From Erythroxylum novogranatense (lineage: Eukaryota > Streptophyta > Magnoliopsida > Malpighiales > Erythroxylaceae), in the NCBI GenBank assembly GCA_029891385.1, contig CM057234.1, positions 23,422,350 through 23,486,349 of the forward strand: 64,000 nucleotides of DNA, read 5' to 3'. The notes beneath the pieces were generated by a model. That model worked only from the letters and a program-made list of their open reading frames with translations, did no database searches and had not been told where the DNA came from. Made by a program: the position numbers and the translations under genes. Below are positions 44,953 to 57,211 of this stretch, in pieces. How positions within the stretch are numbered: position 1 is the first letter of the stretch; each line of letters opens with the position of its first letter.

Positions 44953-46135
44953 AGAGGCAGGTGGCAGAGTTTGTTTCTCGGTGTTTGACGTGCCAGCAGG
45001 TTAAAGCTGAGCACCAGGCTCCAGTGGGTAAGCTGCATTCGTTGCCTATTCTGAAGTAGAAATGAGAACGGATTACTATGGATTTTATTATGGGTTTGCC
45101 TAGGACGCCGAAACAGTTTGATGCTATCTGGGTCATAGTGGACCGGTTGACCAAATCGGCTCACTTCTTGCCAGTGAGGGAGAGTAATACTCTCGATCAG
45201 TTGGCCCAGAAGTATGTAGCAGAGATTATGCGACTGCATGGGGTTCCGTTGTCGATAGTCTCAGACCGGGATCCCAGATTCACTTCGAGGTTCTGGAAGA
45301 GCTGCGATGCAGATTGGTACTCGGTTGAACTTCAAGATCGCATTTCATCCTCGCATGAGATGGGAAGAGTGAGAGGACGATTAAGACTGTTGAGGATATG
45401 CTTCGGGCTTGTGCATTGAAGTTCAAAGGATCATGGGATCAGTATTTGGCTCTTATCGAGTTTGCTTATAATAATCAGTATCAGAGCAGTATCGGGATGG
45501 CGCCGTATGAGGCTTTGTATGGGAGGCCGTGTAGATCGTCATTGTATTGGGATGAAGAGGGTGTGAGGATGATTGAGGGTCCCGAGCTGATCCAGGACAC
45601 TGTGGATAAGGTTAGATTGATTCGGAGTCGCATTAACGCGGCTCAGGATAGACAGAAGAGCTATGTGGATCAGCATCGGAGAGAGATAGAGTATGCTGTG
45701 GGCGACAGAGTGTTCCTCCGAGTGTCACTTTGGAGAAGAGTGCTGAGATTTGGCCGTAAGGGCAAGTTGAGCCCTAGGTATATCGGTCCGTATGAGATTA
45801 CTGAGCGGATTGGACCGTTGGCCTATAGATTGGTGTTGCCGAGTGAGATGTCCCAGTTGCATGACGTGTTTCATGTTAGTATGCTCCGACGGTACCGATC
45901 AGACCCGACCCATGTGATTCCAGCTCAGGAAATTGAGATAGCCAGTGATTTGAGTTATGTAGAGGAGCCGATGCGGATTATAGGATCCCAGGTCAAGCAG
46001 TTAAGGAACCGGGTGATTCCATTGGTGAAAGTCCTTTGGAAGAACCACTCTTCTGAGGAAGCAACATGGGAGACTGAGGAGCACATGAGGAGGCAGTACC
46101 CTCATCTGTTCGACCAGTCAGGTATGAAATTTTAG
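44953..46135 (+). pseudogene. Chromovirus integrase core and chromodomain-like C-terminus
   Basis: It resumes with VAEFVSRCLTCQQVKAEHQ (the Cys pair of the zinc domain). The catalytic core follows: [26 protein letters not shown] (first Asp) and [16 protein letters not shown] (second Asp), 45078-45300. Two frame changes near 45300-45400 destroy the stretch leading to the catalytic Glu (a [18 protein letters not shown] block lies in a third frame). From 45398 one long frame holds FAYNNQYQSSIGMAPYEAL and GKLSPRYIGPYEI, then ends with VKVLWKNHSSEEATWETEEH and YPHLF, the chromodomain-like tail of Tekay/del elements that directs insertion to particular chromatin. The frame stops at 46133. Confidence 0.92.
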
Positions 46136-46150
46136 GACGAAATTTTTTAT

Positions 46151-46164
46151 TAGGAGGGGAGAAT
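46151..46164 (+). other. Polypurine tract of the chromovirus
   Basis: TAGGAGGGGAGAAT sits directly before the 3' LTR start TGTAACATCCCG, and is preceded by an AGGACGAAATTT phrase typical of Tekay-like elements. It primes plus-strand DNA synthesis. Confidence 0.88.
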
Positions 46165-47116
46165 TGTAACATCCCGATACCGATGTGTTGGGACATATTG
46201 TTAATTTGGGATGGGGTAGAATCATACTGCATTTTTACTGATTGAGCATTCATTGACCTCTAATTATAGAGGAATGAGTTAATTGCACATGCATTGACTG
46301 TACATGCATTCATGGCATTTTTCGACGTTTAATTGTGTTCATGAATTGATTGGTAGACTTTCGAGATGATTAGGTTTAATTGTGATTTATTGGGAATTAC
46401 GGCATAATTAGGTTTGTATAGTTAAAGTGGAGTGAGAATTGGATTTTAGAGAGCTGAAAATTTAAATTGGAGTATAGGATCGAGTGTCTAATATTTTTGA
46501 GGATTTATAGAAATTTTTCTAGAATTTTTAGAGTTATGGGTCCGGACCGGGAAATTGACTTAAAGACTGATGGATTAGATTCTGGTTCCGAAATTGATGA
46601 GTAAATAGCATGGAAAATTTTGATTTGCGAGTTTAGGAATTTTTATGATGAGCCATTGAAATTTAGAGACTGGAAATTGACAAAATTGAGGACTATGATC
46701 TATATGTTTAAATCCACTCTTTATATAGCCTTAGGTTTGAATATTGTAAAAAGCCAAACTTCCTCTTCTCCTTCTTCTTTCCTTCGACGTTTCGATCTTG
46801 ATCTTCTTCCCTTGGAGAGTTTGCTTGCTTTCCCTTTCATTGTGGTTGGAGAGTTGCTAGAAAGCTTGGTGAAGATGATGCTTGGCTTGGCTTTGGAAGA
46901 TTACCGTGGGTGTTAGAAGATTGAAGGATTTTGGGAGATTTAGGGTTTACGGATAGAGCTTTGATTTGGTAAGTTTAATGGCTTTAATGTTGTTTATTAT
47001 TGTTGTTAGATGCATTTATGGAATTTATGGTAAAAGATTGAGTAGTTTAGGGTGTTTAATGCTGAGTTTAAAGAGTATTAATGGAGGAAAAATCGATCGG
47101 GGACGATGGTGAGACT

Positions 47117-47330
47117 CGCACGTCCCGACGTCTAAAAAAGGGCACGCCGCGACGAGAAAAAGCGTGCTCGCCGCGGCGACCGGGCGAATGTTTCGCTGTA
47201 ACGCGTTACTGGTAGACGTCGTGATGAGGCGCGGGACGATGTTCGCCGCGGCGAACGTCCTTCCACGCCACGAAGAGCGCACCTGGTACGTCGCGACGAG
47301 AGGTCCTTTGTCGCGGCGAGCTCCAATTTT
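47117..47330. repeat. CpG-rich palindromic cassette in the chromovirus 3' LTR
   Basis: Same kind of words as 27400-27595, but rearranged. It has an AAAAAGCGTGCTCGCCGCGG segment that the 5' LTR lacks and an extra block around 47255-47295. It is the main source of length difference between the two LTRs (GCTCT at offset 1912 versus 1890). Confidence 0.85.
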
Positions 47331-47744
47331 CTGATTCTTTGTGTTTTGGTTTTTAGGGAATAACTTATGGTATAGACCTTCAATTGAGGTGATTCTTGAA
47401 TCGTTATGAACTAAAGAAAGAGGTCTACGATTGAGGTAAAGAATAAGAGTTCGAATTTTAATTAATGAGTTCTCAATCATAGAGAGAGAGTCGATTATAA
47501 TTCCTATCGTGACCTAAGAAATTTATTATGACTATAAGAGTTTAAATTGGAGACTTATGAAATTAATGGATGATGTGGATCGGGTGAATAGCAAATTTTG
47601 GTTATGAGGCAAGAGATTGCGGAATTGGGTATTAGAGTCGGAAAAATCATGAATATGCATCGTACATATTTTCAATTAAGACATGCATCATTGAATTGTT
47701 TTAACTTGAGCATCTAGTAACGGGAAACTATTTTACTGTTATAG

Positions 47745-47811
47745 AGGCGCTGTTGGATCGTCATTCCACGGACATTACTGGGACTTCCAGGTAGTAGCTC
47801 GGAAGTTACAG
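47745..47811 (+). other. Conserved 67-nt block, chromovirus 3' LTR copy
   Basis: Preceded by TACTGTTATAG and followed by GTGAGTAAC with a full CAG before it. It is the better splice-site match of the two LTR copies. Confidence 0.5.
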
Positions 47812-48544
47812 GTGAGTAACCTAGTTGGTTCCTCGATTTCTGATGTGCTAAATGCTCTACGTGAATTGTATGTTACTGTGTATGATTAGGATTGAGATGC
47901 ATGTTTGGATGAATTGGATTTCACTGATACGTGATCATGGAAATTGTATTTAAATGGGCTTATAGCCATATGACTGTAAACTATCTGACATATGCATTAC
48001 ATGCATAATTGCATAAACAGATAATGGACGTTGTGACCTGAGACGCTACTGTTATTGAAAAAGAGCTTTAAGCTCTAATACTGTTACTAAACCGAGCCTC
48101 GAGCTCGAGGGGAGTTAGTGCATCCTGCTTGAGGGCTCTTGTAGCTTCCCACTCCCACGAGACCCGAACCCGACATCGACGGTGATATCCGAGCCCGCGA
48201 CCCGCGAGGGTGGTATGCTAGAGCGATCAATACAGCTTTAAAAACTTGGTAATATATAAATTTTTTAAACCCATCGAAAAGCAAATATCAAGAATAATTT
48301 GGGTTCGTTCTAATACGTAAATCATTTTCAATCAGAACATTATTTCGGAAATCAAATTACAATACAACATTAATCAATCGGGCACTCAGTAATACCAGTA
48401 CAAATCTTGTGAAAATACAAATTTACATATAATTCAAAAGACACAAATGCGACGTGAACCGATCCCGACCTTAACTCGACTTGCAATCAAGACTATACTC
48501 CGTGTCTAACGGGTACTCTTTCGATCCTCGAAAATATTTGCAAT

Positions 48545-48597
48545 GTTGGGTGAGTTTGCGAACTCAGTGAGAAACCATCATCGATGGTTCACCCAAC
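48545..48597 (-). other. Three-way-junction motif, tandem element LTR 1
   Basis: Outer stem GTTGGGTGA/TCACCCAAC is 9 bp and perfect. It encloses AACCATC-GAT-GATGGTT and GAGTT-CGCA-AACTC on the minus strand. This is the most complete pairing of all copies. Confidence 0.6.
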
Positions 48598-49358
48598 TCA
48601 TGCATATTCAAACAATCACACTAAATCATATATTATCACAATCAAGAATCACATGCACTCCAATTTCGCAATTATCAGGCAGTACGCCTTTCATTCAATT
48701 CACATTTAAACATTCATATATGCAATATGCACATGTGACTCTTCTCATTTTGTTACGGTGTTGTGACTGAGCGCCTATCAGTGTTCAGTAATCAGACGCG
48801 TCTAGGGAGTAGGAGAGCCCTCTGGGTATGCACTAACTCCCCTCGAGCTCGAGGCTCGGTTCAAGAATGATGTTTGGTGGGCATGAAGCCCCGATACGAT
48901 GAGCTCAGATCCGAAAGCATCTGCGTGGAGAGCCCTCGGTATGCACCACCTCGGGGCAAGCGATACCACGGCAGTTCGTTGGTGCTCCGGTCATAATCGC
49001 CAATTATCTGATCATTTACTATGCATGAATGCACATGTCTCATTTCCAATTCTCAGTCATTTTCACTATCAGTCATTTTCCATTATGTCTTCGGACTTTT
49101 AGTTCGACATCTCAGTCATATGCAATTCAATTTATTTTCACTAATGCATTCACCATTCAATTCATTAAACATTTCCAATTTAATTCATTCATACATTTGC
49201 TCACATTGGCACTTCAATATGACAATCCAATATTTCGAACACCCATGGTCCGAAATCAATCAAAAACAATCACACAAATATCCATCCTTAACTCCTCATG
49301 GCATCAGTGCATATAATTAATAAACACATAAGGCTGAGAAACCAACTAGGTTACTCAC

Positions 49359-49425
49359 CTGTTATTTCCGAGCTATTGCCGGGAAGTCTCTGCAACGTCC
49401 GTGGAACGACGTTCCAACTGAGCCT
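49359..49425 (-). other. Conserved 67-nt block, tandem element LTR 1
   Basis: Minus strand, preceded by CATTGTTATAG and followed by GTGAGTAACCTAG, with CAG at the donor side. Same length as in the chromovirus LTR although the sequence has diverged in the middle. Confidence 0.5.
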
Positions 49426-52345
49426 CTATAACAATGAAAATAAGTACACATTACTAACTGTATAGTTAGAATGACCAAACAATGCACATGGAATCATTAA
49501 AACGTGTATAATGCATGTTCATGGCATTCCCGACCCTAATCCAAAATCTTCCTGTCATAATAATTTCCTCTAAAAATTAGAAAGCTATAGCCACTGACAG
49601 CACTCAATTAGGACCTCGATCAGTCCAAAAATAAATAAAACAGTGACCATAGAATAATTACCCGGGTCCACGTCAATTTCTCGCTAAAATTCCCAATTTC
49701 TCACAAAATGAAATTCAATGCTACCAATCCGATGCCTCAAGAATCAGGTCAATCAGACGTCGGACAGAAAAGAAATTGACAAAAGAAACCAAAATTCAAA
49801 TTAAACGATTTATATCTATATATATACCTAACCCTTATTCCCTTCTTTAATTTCTTGATTTCAAGCCAATTTTTAACACCAATAACTCATTGCACACATT
49901 TCAGAAAATTACCAACTATATCTCATTGGAAAGATCATGAAACCCTCTACAATTCTCAAGAAGACCATAAAAATCAATTTCACCCCTAAGGGTGTCAAAA
50001 ATCCCTTCAAAGCTACTACCTACTCAAATCCCAGTAAAACAGAACAGTATATTGGAAATTCCATAACTCTCTGATTCTTCAGCCAAAAATTACCACATAA
50101 ATATGCTCAATAAGGTCGCAATGTCCTCTACAACTTTAATGAACAACCCAAAATCAAATTCACTTGATAACTAGGTCAAACAATTCCACAAAGAATCTGT
50201 CTACTGAAATCAACCAATCTGGACAGTAATTTTCCAATCGGCATAACTCTTAGCACAAATGTCACAAAATTCACTACCATATATACATAAAAAGATAAGT
50301 TCTCAAACTTCAATTTTCATGAGGAACTCAAAATCCAATTCAATTTCTAACAATTTCAAAACTGTCATTCAAGTTACTGCCATGATCAGCAATTCATAAC
50401 CTAATGCAGGTTAAATGTTTACAAAATCATAACTCCCAAGTCTGACCTCTAAAAATTACATGCAATATATCACTTTCAAGATGATTCCTTCCTCCGGAAC
50501 TTGGCAGAAGATCACTCATACCAATTCAGCTCACATAATTTTCTAAAATTGCTTCCAATCCGCAAGCTCACAAATTCAACACTTAGGCTAGGTTTCATCA
50601 AAAGGCTCAAAACCAGTCACTAGTAATCAGTTCATATCTCTCAATATAAAACTCATAAATTAGCAAGATCAGTGGAAATGGAAAGCTAACTCAATATGCT
50701 ACAACTTTCATGAAGACCATTATCCTAAATTCCATCTCAATTTATTTAGAAAAATCAACAAAGTAATCAGGTCATATGTGCGGGTACTGTTCACAGACCC
50801 TACAAACAGAAACTTTCCATGCAAAATTTCACCCTTCTAACATTACAATTCAACAACACTTATTTCACACAAATTTGAAGCCAACATCCCAAAGTTTCAT
50901 TAGGCACAAACCTCACCTCATTTGCTCACCTACACAATTTGTTATGACCAAAACATTGTAATAGGTCAAATTGCATTTTCCAGCTTTTCAACATTAACCT
51001 AACTCCTATCATTTCTAACACCAATAACACATCACTAAGCATCCATTTATACCTCTAATTCAACCACAAATTCATCACAACATATATTTATATAATTATT
51101 CAAAAGTTGGCAGCAACCACATAACCAATTTCCATAATTTATTTCCATTCATTAAACATCATAAACATCATTACAACATCTCTTTCACATTCTTTAACTA
51201 TCATAACCCATTCCCTCACTCAAGCATAGTCTTAAACCCATACAAACCTACCACTTTCATGATCAAATAAATGCATAAATGATCTCCATGAATGATTTTA
51301 ACTACCATAAGAAATAAATACAAACATAAATTCTCACCTAACAAGTTGCAAACTTGAATTTCCTCAAGTCTTCAAACTCTCCACTTCTACTTCAATCCTC
51401 ACCCAAAGTTATCATAAGCATCATTAATATGATCATTAACTCAAGGTTTAAGTAGAGTCTTGGCTGTGACTAGTGAAGAAACAAGCAAATAATAAGTGGA
51501 ACTTATGTGGGAGGAGAAGGCAATAATCGAAGGAAGAGAACACAAATGATGAGAATTGCAAGTTTGGATGAAGGAGGTGGAGTCTTTCCAAATGAGTTTT
51601 AATTTTATCCTCAAGAAATATCGAGAGTCATGGAAGAATAAGACAAAGCTAATAAATGAAAATGGGACACTTGGCACTTAGGAGAAAACCATTAAGCTAA
51701 TTAACATAATTCAATCCCAAACTCTCATAAAAGTTAATCCTATTTTATAAAGAGCATTAATTCCACTTAATGCTAATGGCTCTATAACAATTCTCAAAAT
51801 AATATCCAAAATGACAGTACCATTTGGTAGCAATTTTCGCTACCAAAAATTGACCGGTTCGTCACTTGGCAATTTTTCCCGGTCCGGAAATTTCCGGAAA
51901 TTTCCCCGAATTATTTTTTTGAAAATTACCTAAATTGCTCAAAATTGTAAAACATATAACAGTCCACTCCCAATAATTGTTCAAACACGAAAACCACATT
52001 TTCCACAACAAAAACACATTTAGGCCATTTACCGGCGATTTTGCCGGTCCGGGAATTTTCTCCGGATAATTCCAGAAAAATTCTCATAAATCTCTAAAAA
52101 TGTAAAACACTCACTGGCGCACTCCAAATAATTTTTCAAATACAATTATCCCATAAATTTCACAAAAGATCTCTATTAAACAGTTATGCCGGAAATGTCA
52201 TGAATGCATCTATACGGTGTGCACATGCAAAACAATCATCAGTTATAGAGGCTATATGATGTATGTTCATACCGAGTTCTAATTCAATACTCCTAACCGG
52301 TCCCAATTTACTAAAATACCCTTCCCATCGGTGATGGATGTTACA

Positions 52346-55300
52346 ATTCTCCTCCTAATGAAAATTTCGTCCTCGAAATTTCATATACGATTGATCGAAG
52401 GAAGGGAGTCTTTTGATTAGTACCCTCTGCTTCCCATCGCTTTCACTACACCACCAATTTCGTTAATGAACGAAGATCAAAACAATCAATGACTCTTTTT
52501 CCCTTTCTCAAACTTTCCATGATCTTATCGCTACCTCGTGATGATGCTAATTTATCACTTTCAATATCAATAATATATATGTTGGATCCTAACAATATTT
52601 CCAATTCTATCTCTTAAACACTTTTGAAACCGAATCATCTTTTAGGTTTTAGCCTAACTTATCAATCCATAATTCTATTTACACCATACCACATAAAGGC
52701 CACTTATCACTTAATTCAATTTCGTAATTATACCTTTATTTCCATCCAGTACCTTTTGGCCGAGGCCACACCCTTCAAAATATTTCATTTATCGCTATCG
52801 ATTTCGTTATTATCAAAACACAAATCTCATGAGATTTATAACCTCATGTGAATCAATTTAACTCATTGTCACCATCTTAAATTACTTAACCTATCACTTT
52901 ATTGCCTCGATCACATAATATAGGGATAACGACTCTTTTAGCAAGAAGACCCTTATACACTATTCGTCACCAATATAATAATTGTCATACCACAATCACT
53001 TTGCACTAGACATCAATCTCATATCCCAATGAACTCTAAAATTATCAGTTTCACATTTGTCTCCAGCAGTCAAGCCTGTTGGTTAATCTCTCTTATAACC
53101 ATTAGATTTCCCATTCTAACCTTTCAATTACACTTTTCATACGCTCTTGCTAGAACATAAAGCTTCGATCATTCCTTACATTTTCACTAACAGTCCCCAT
53201 AATGAGTATAACCCATATGTCTTAATTTGAACTATACCTATCACTTTCCTCGACAATTGGAATTATCTTCAGTTCTTCGATACGGTTTCCAATTTCTACA
53301 TCCTCACTTCTGGTTTTGCCAATCCGTTTTGATGCACACCAACTTGAAATTCCCAGAACTAATAATACTTTCTTTTGCCCCTTTTTATCAGTTCGACTAT
53401 TAACACTCAATAATACACTAGATTTGATAACCTTATTACCCTTATTACCCGAATTTTAATCTTCTGCAATTGAATTTATTTATCTATTTATTTATTTCTT
53501 TGCTCAATCCCTTGAATTGCACCATTAGCTTAGTTTGAAGTAACAAATGCACGAAATAACTCAATCGGTATCGATTTGCATATTCATAGACATCTCCAAA
53601 CTATTTCTATACGATTAATATCTCCAAGATTTTAGGTCACTCTCAGTATAACAAATTTCAAATCATCAATCATAATACCGCCCATGGAATTATATTTGTC
53701 CTAAGGTGCATAAAATCACTTTATACAATGTCAATAGATCACATCATAACCTTTACTGGAACACTTCAGTATAGATAGTAAATTCTTCAAATGTCTCCTT
53801 TATGATCATCAGTTATAACGTTCACACATTTTCCTCAATTATTCTTGTCAAGTTGCTAAAATAAAAAAATCTTTGACAATTTCTGAACACATCCAGCATT
53901 TCGTTAGTTCTAATTAATTCCAAATGCCACATACACATATCTTTTGAACTTTCTCATTTTATCACTACCTATATCTTGATTAATTCTCCCAATATCCCAT
54001 GTTCGCATACTAATTCATCTCTTATTTCACTCTTATGAAACTTGCATGATAACCAATCTCCTCACCTATACCAATTTATCTATTTCTTATGCTTATATCC
54101 ATTATCCACTCTAAACACAAGTGAGCCATGTTCCTTTTCAGTAATACAATAAACTTAGTTAATTCATATAACTCTTTAATTATCGAACGTCTCCAATGAG
54201 GAAAAATTTTCGTATAATTTGTCTCATCATAACATATTCTGCCACATGTTCCTTACCTTCATTTCTCCACATAACTCAATTTATTCACGATAGATCACTC
54301 ACTGACTTGAATAAACAATTGTTATATCGATCTCGTGCTTTCAAAACATAATTACACAAAATATGCACGAACCTTTTTATTCCCTCAAAGCTGCAATTAA
54401 TATACAGTAATTCTCTTACATAATCAGAATCATCTTATTAACATAATGTACACTTTTTCAGTAGCATAGTTTAGCTTTTACGCTAGAGTCTCTGCCAGAT
54501 GTAATACAAATCAGTTACTCTTGATACTTCACGAAGATCAATCAAGAGCACTTAAACAATTTCTTTTCCTCTACTATCTTGCCATACATCACCATAATTA
54601 TCACATCTTATCTGACAATATATCTCTATATTCCCATCAATTTGCCCGTTAATAGCTCATACTACTAAGAACACCTTAATTGCATTTAATTCTCGATAAC
54701 CATTCTCTTTTGGTACCAATTCTCGATCATGGGGACCTTACTATATTCATGTCCTCTTTTATTTCCTTAAGCTCATTCTGATGCTAACATCATTAATTGT
54801 CTCACTTCTTCCTCAATTAATCAAGACAAGTATTCTCATGCCTTACTCTAACTCATTTTGCACTTGAGCTACCAAAGATTATAATCGAGCTTATGTAATA
54901 GGCCACCGATTACGTCCTATATCATATTCACGCAAATTATTCATTTATGCTTAATCATTTCACCCGTGATAGTAATCCCACTATCAGATATACACTTACA
55001 GTGACAATATATGCTGTTGAACTCAGCAACCTTCCTGTTTACACCCGTCCTCGCTCGTGAGGATCATATACAATCTCTATTCATATACAACTGATCAGTA
55101 TAAGCACTTTTGTTTCTTATTCTAACGCATAAAGGTTTTTTTTTTCGACAAGAATTCTGGCTAGCACTTATCCATTAACTCATCAATTGTAGCTTAACAT
55201 TTTCACTTACCATAGGGCTCCCATAATCAGGTGTGCATTTACTTAGATAGATCAATTAAACCCGAACAACTTTTTCATCTACCAATTTCATTGTCTTACA

Positions 55301-55918
55301 TTTCAATCTTTTCATTATTGCATTATACCCATATATTTTCAAGACTCAAATCAATATCACAGATATGAAATCATTCTTGATTTTTCACTTCATATCTTTT
55401 GACTCCAAATCACCAAGCCTTATTTATAACTCTTATCACGGTAATCAATCCCAATTGTAACTTCTCTATATCATAGAACACTTTATTTTCATTCACCTTA
55501 TACATTGGAAATCTTCCATTATCACATCTCTATATTCCTCTATTTATTCACAACGATAATCTTTATTTCAAACTCACGATCAAGGATATACCCATATCAC
55601 TCTAATATTATATTTCACAAGATATCCGTCAATACCAAGACACTAAATATTCGCTCATATCGATCGAACCATACACTTTTTCCTATTTTGCGATATCCAT
55701 TTCTTCCTTTTATCACATTCTAACACATTATCATTTTTCTCACTTTTTCTAACCGCTTAAATGACTGAGACATACTTATGCATACGACTCATATACGACA
55801 CTGGGGATCAGTTGTCACTGTCTGCCGTGACATAACTTAAATGCACGTAACTTAATACATTGTTTTTTTTTTCAGAACGCCCATGTAAGATTGTACTTCT
55901 AGGCTCTGATACCACAAA
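52346..55918 (-). other. First internal region of the tandem element (3573 bp)
   Basis: On the minus strand next to LTR 1 is CATTAGGAGGAGAAT (polypurine tract), after CGAGGACGAAATTTT. Next to LTR 2 is TGGTATCAGAGCC (55902-55914), a perfect primer-binding site. The rest is AT-rich with stops in all frames. The longest minus-strand frame (53222-53410, 62 codons) resembles no retroelement protein I know and recurs only because the unit is duplicated. Confidence 0.85.
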
Positions 55919-56328
55919 TGTAGCTTCCCACTCCCACGAGACTCGAACCCGACATCGACGGTGATATCCGAGCCTGCGACCCGCGAGGGTGGTATGCTAG
56001 AGCAGTCAATACAGTTTAAAAACTTGGTAATATATAAATTTTTTTTAAAACCCATCGAGTGCGCAAATATCAGTAAATAATTTAGGCCCGTTCTAATCTG
56101 AAATCATTTTCAATCGTAACATTATTTCGAAATCAAATTACAATACAACATTAATCAATCGGGCACTCAAAGAATACCAGTCACGAATCTTCATGGAAAT
56201 ACAAATTTACATATAATTCAAAAGACACAAATGCGACGTGGGCGATCCCGACCTTAACTCGACTTGCAATCAAGACTCATACTCCCGCGCCTAACGGGTA
56301 CTCTTCGATCCTCGAAAATATTTGCAAT

Positions 56329-56381
56329 GTTGGGTGAGTTTGCGAACTCGGTGAGAAACCATCATCGATGGTTCACCCAAC
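56329..56381 (-). other. Three-way-junction motif, tandem element LTR 2
   Basis: Same pairing as at 48545-48597. The linker between the hairpins differs by one base. Confidence 0.58.
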
Positions 56382-57144
56382 TCATGCATATTCAAACAAT
56401 CACACTAAATCATATATTATCACAATCAAGAATCACATGCACTCCAATTTCGCAATTATCAGCAAGACGCCTTTCATACAATTCACATTTAAACATTCAT
56501 ATATGCAATATGCACATGTGACTCTTCTCATTTTATTACGGTGTTGGACCGAGCACCTATCGTTGTTCGAGAATCGACGCGTCTAGGGAGTAGGAGAGCC
56601 CTCCGGTATGCACTAACTCCCCTCGAGCTCGAGGCTCGGTTCAAGAATGATGTTTGGTGGGCTGAAGCCACGATACATGATGAGCCTGTGGTATCTCGAA
56701 AGCGCTGCGTGGGAGAGCCCTCGGTATGCACCACCTCGGGGAAAGCGATACCACGACGATTCGTTGGGTTGCTCCGGTCACAATCGCCGATTATCGATCA
56801 TTTACTATGCATGAATGCACATGTCCCATTTCCAATTCTCAGTCATTTTCACTATCAGTCATTTTCCATTATGTCTTCAGACTTTTAGTCCGGCATCTCA
56901 GTCATATGCAATTCAATTTATTTTCACTAATGCATTCACCATTCAATTCATTAAACATTTCCAATTTAATTCATTCATACATTTGCTCACATTGGCACTT
57001 CAATATCACAATCCAATATTTCGAACACCCATGGTCCGAAATCAATCAAAAACAATCACACAAATATCCATCCTTAACTCCTCATGGCATCAGTGCATAT
57101 AATTAATAAACACATAAGGCTGAGAAACCAACTAGGTTACTCAC

Positions 57145-57211
57145 CTGTTATTTCCGAGCTATTGTCGGGAAGTCTCTGCAACGTCCGTGAAACGACGTTC
57201 CAACTGAGCCT
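57145..57211 (-). other. Conserved 67-nt block, tandem element LTR 2
   Basis: Copy of 49359-49425 with two visible substitutions. Acceptor-like TTATAG and donor-like CAG|GTGAGT are both intact. Confidence 0.5.

Larger units (their letters stand above)
26452..48139 (+). mobile_element. Tekay/del-like chromovirus (Ty3/gypsy), 5' LTR to interrupted 3' LTR
   Basis: LTRs start TGTAACATC (26452 and 46165). The primer-binding site is at 38640, a gag-protease-RT-RNase H-integrase order with a C-terminal chromodomain-like end follows, and a polypurine tract sits at 46151-46164. It is interrupted by three other retroelements: 28342-37998 in the 5' LTR, 41994-44947 in integrase, and one from 48140 in the 3' LTR. 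Without insertions the 5' LTR is 2521 bp. Every coding domain has at least one lesion, so it is not autonomous. The right end is not in the window. Confidence 0.92.
46165..48139 (+). repeat. Chromovirus 3' LTR, part before the next insertion
   Basis: It is near-identical to 26452-28341 plus 38004-38066. It keeps the uninterrupted sequence AGAGCTTTAAGCTCTAATAC at 48063-48082, the empty site of the 28342 element. A TATA box lies at 46732, the cassette at 47117-47330 and the 67-nt block at 47745-47811. It is cut at 48139, where the last five bases are GCTCT. Confidence 0.93.
48140..52345 (-). repeat. First LTR of the tandem element (4206 bp)
   Basis: Plus-strand ends are TGTAGCTTCCCACTCC and GTGATGGATGTTACA. 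Reading the minus strand it starts TGTAACATCC like the other group B LTRs. It carries U3 modules (49860-50720), CCGG-rich short palindromes (51850-52080), a donor-like TTAG|GTGAGA near 51338, a 67-nt block, the three-way junction, and the CCTCGAGCTCGAGG palindrome (48841-48854). Confidence 0.93.

Noticed and set aside
47025..47480. 151-codon minus-strand reading frame
   Set aside because: It crosses the CpG-rich cassette of the chromovirus 3' LTR. The matching 5' LTR region does not preserve the frame.
48545..48597. Three-way junction as a hammerhead ribozyme (as in plant retrozymes)
   Set aside because: I compared both strands with the hammerhead core CTGATGA...GAAA and the cleavage triplet. 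A GAAA word is present on the plus strand but the CTGATGA segment is not, in any of the four copies.
53222..53410. 62-codon minus-strand frame, repeated at 61034-61222
   Set aside because: It is identical in the two internal regions because the whole unit is duplicated. It resembles no gag, pol or accessory protein I know, so I do not call it a gene.
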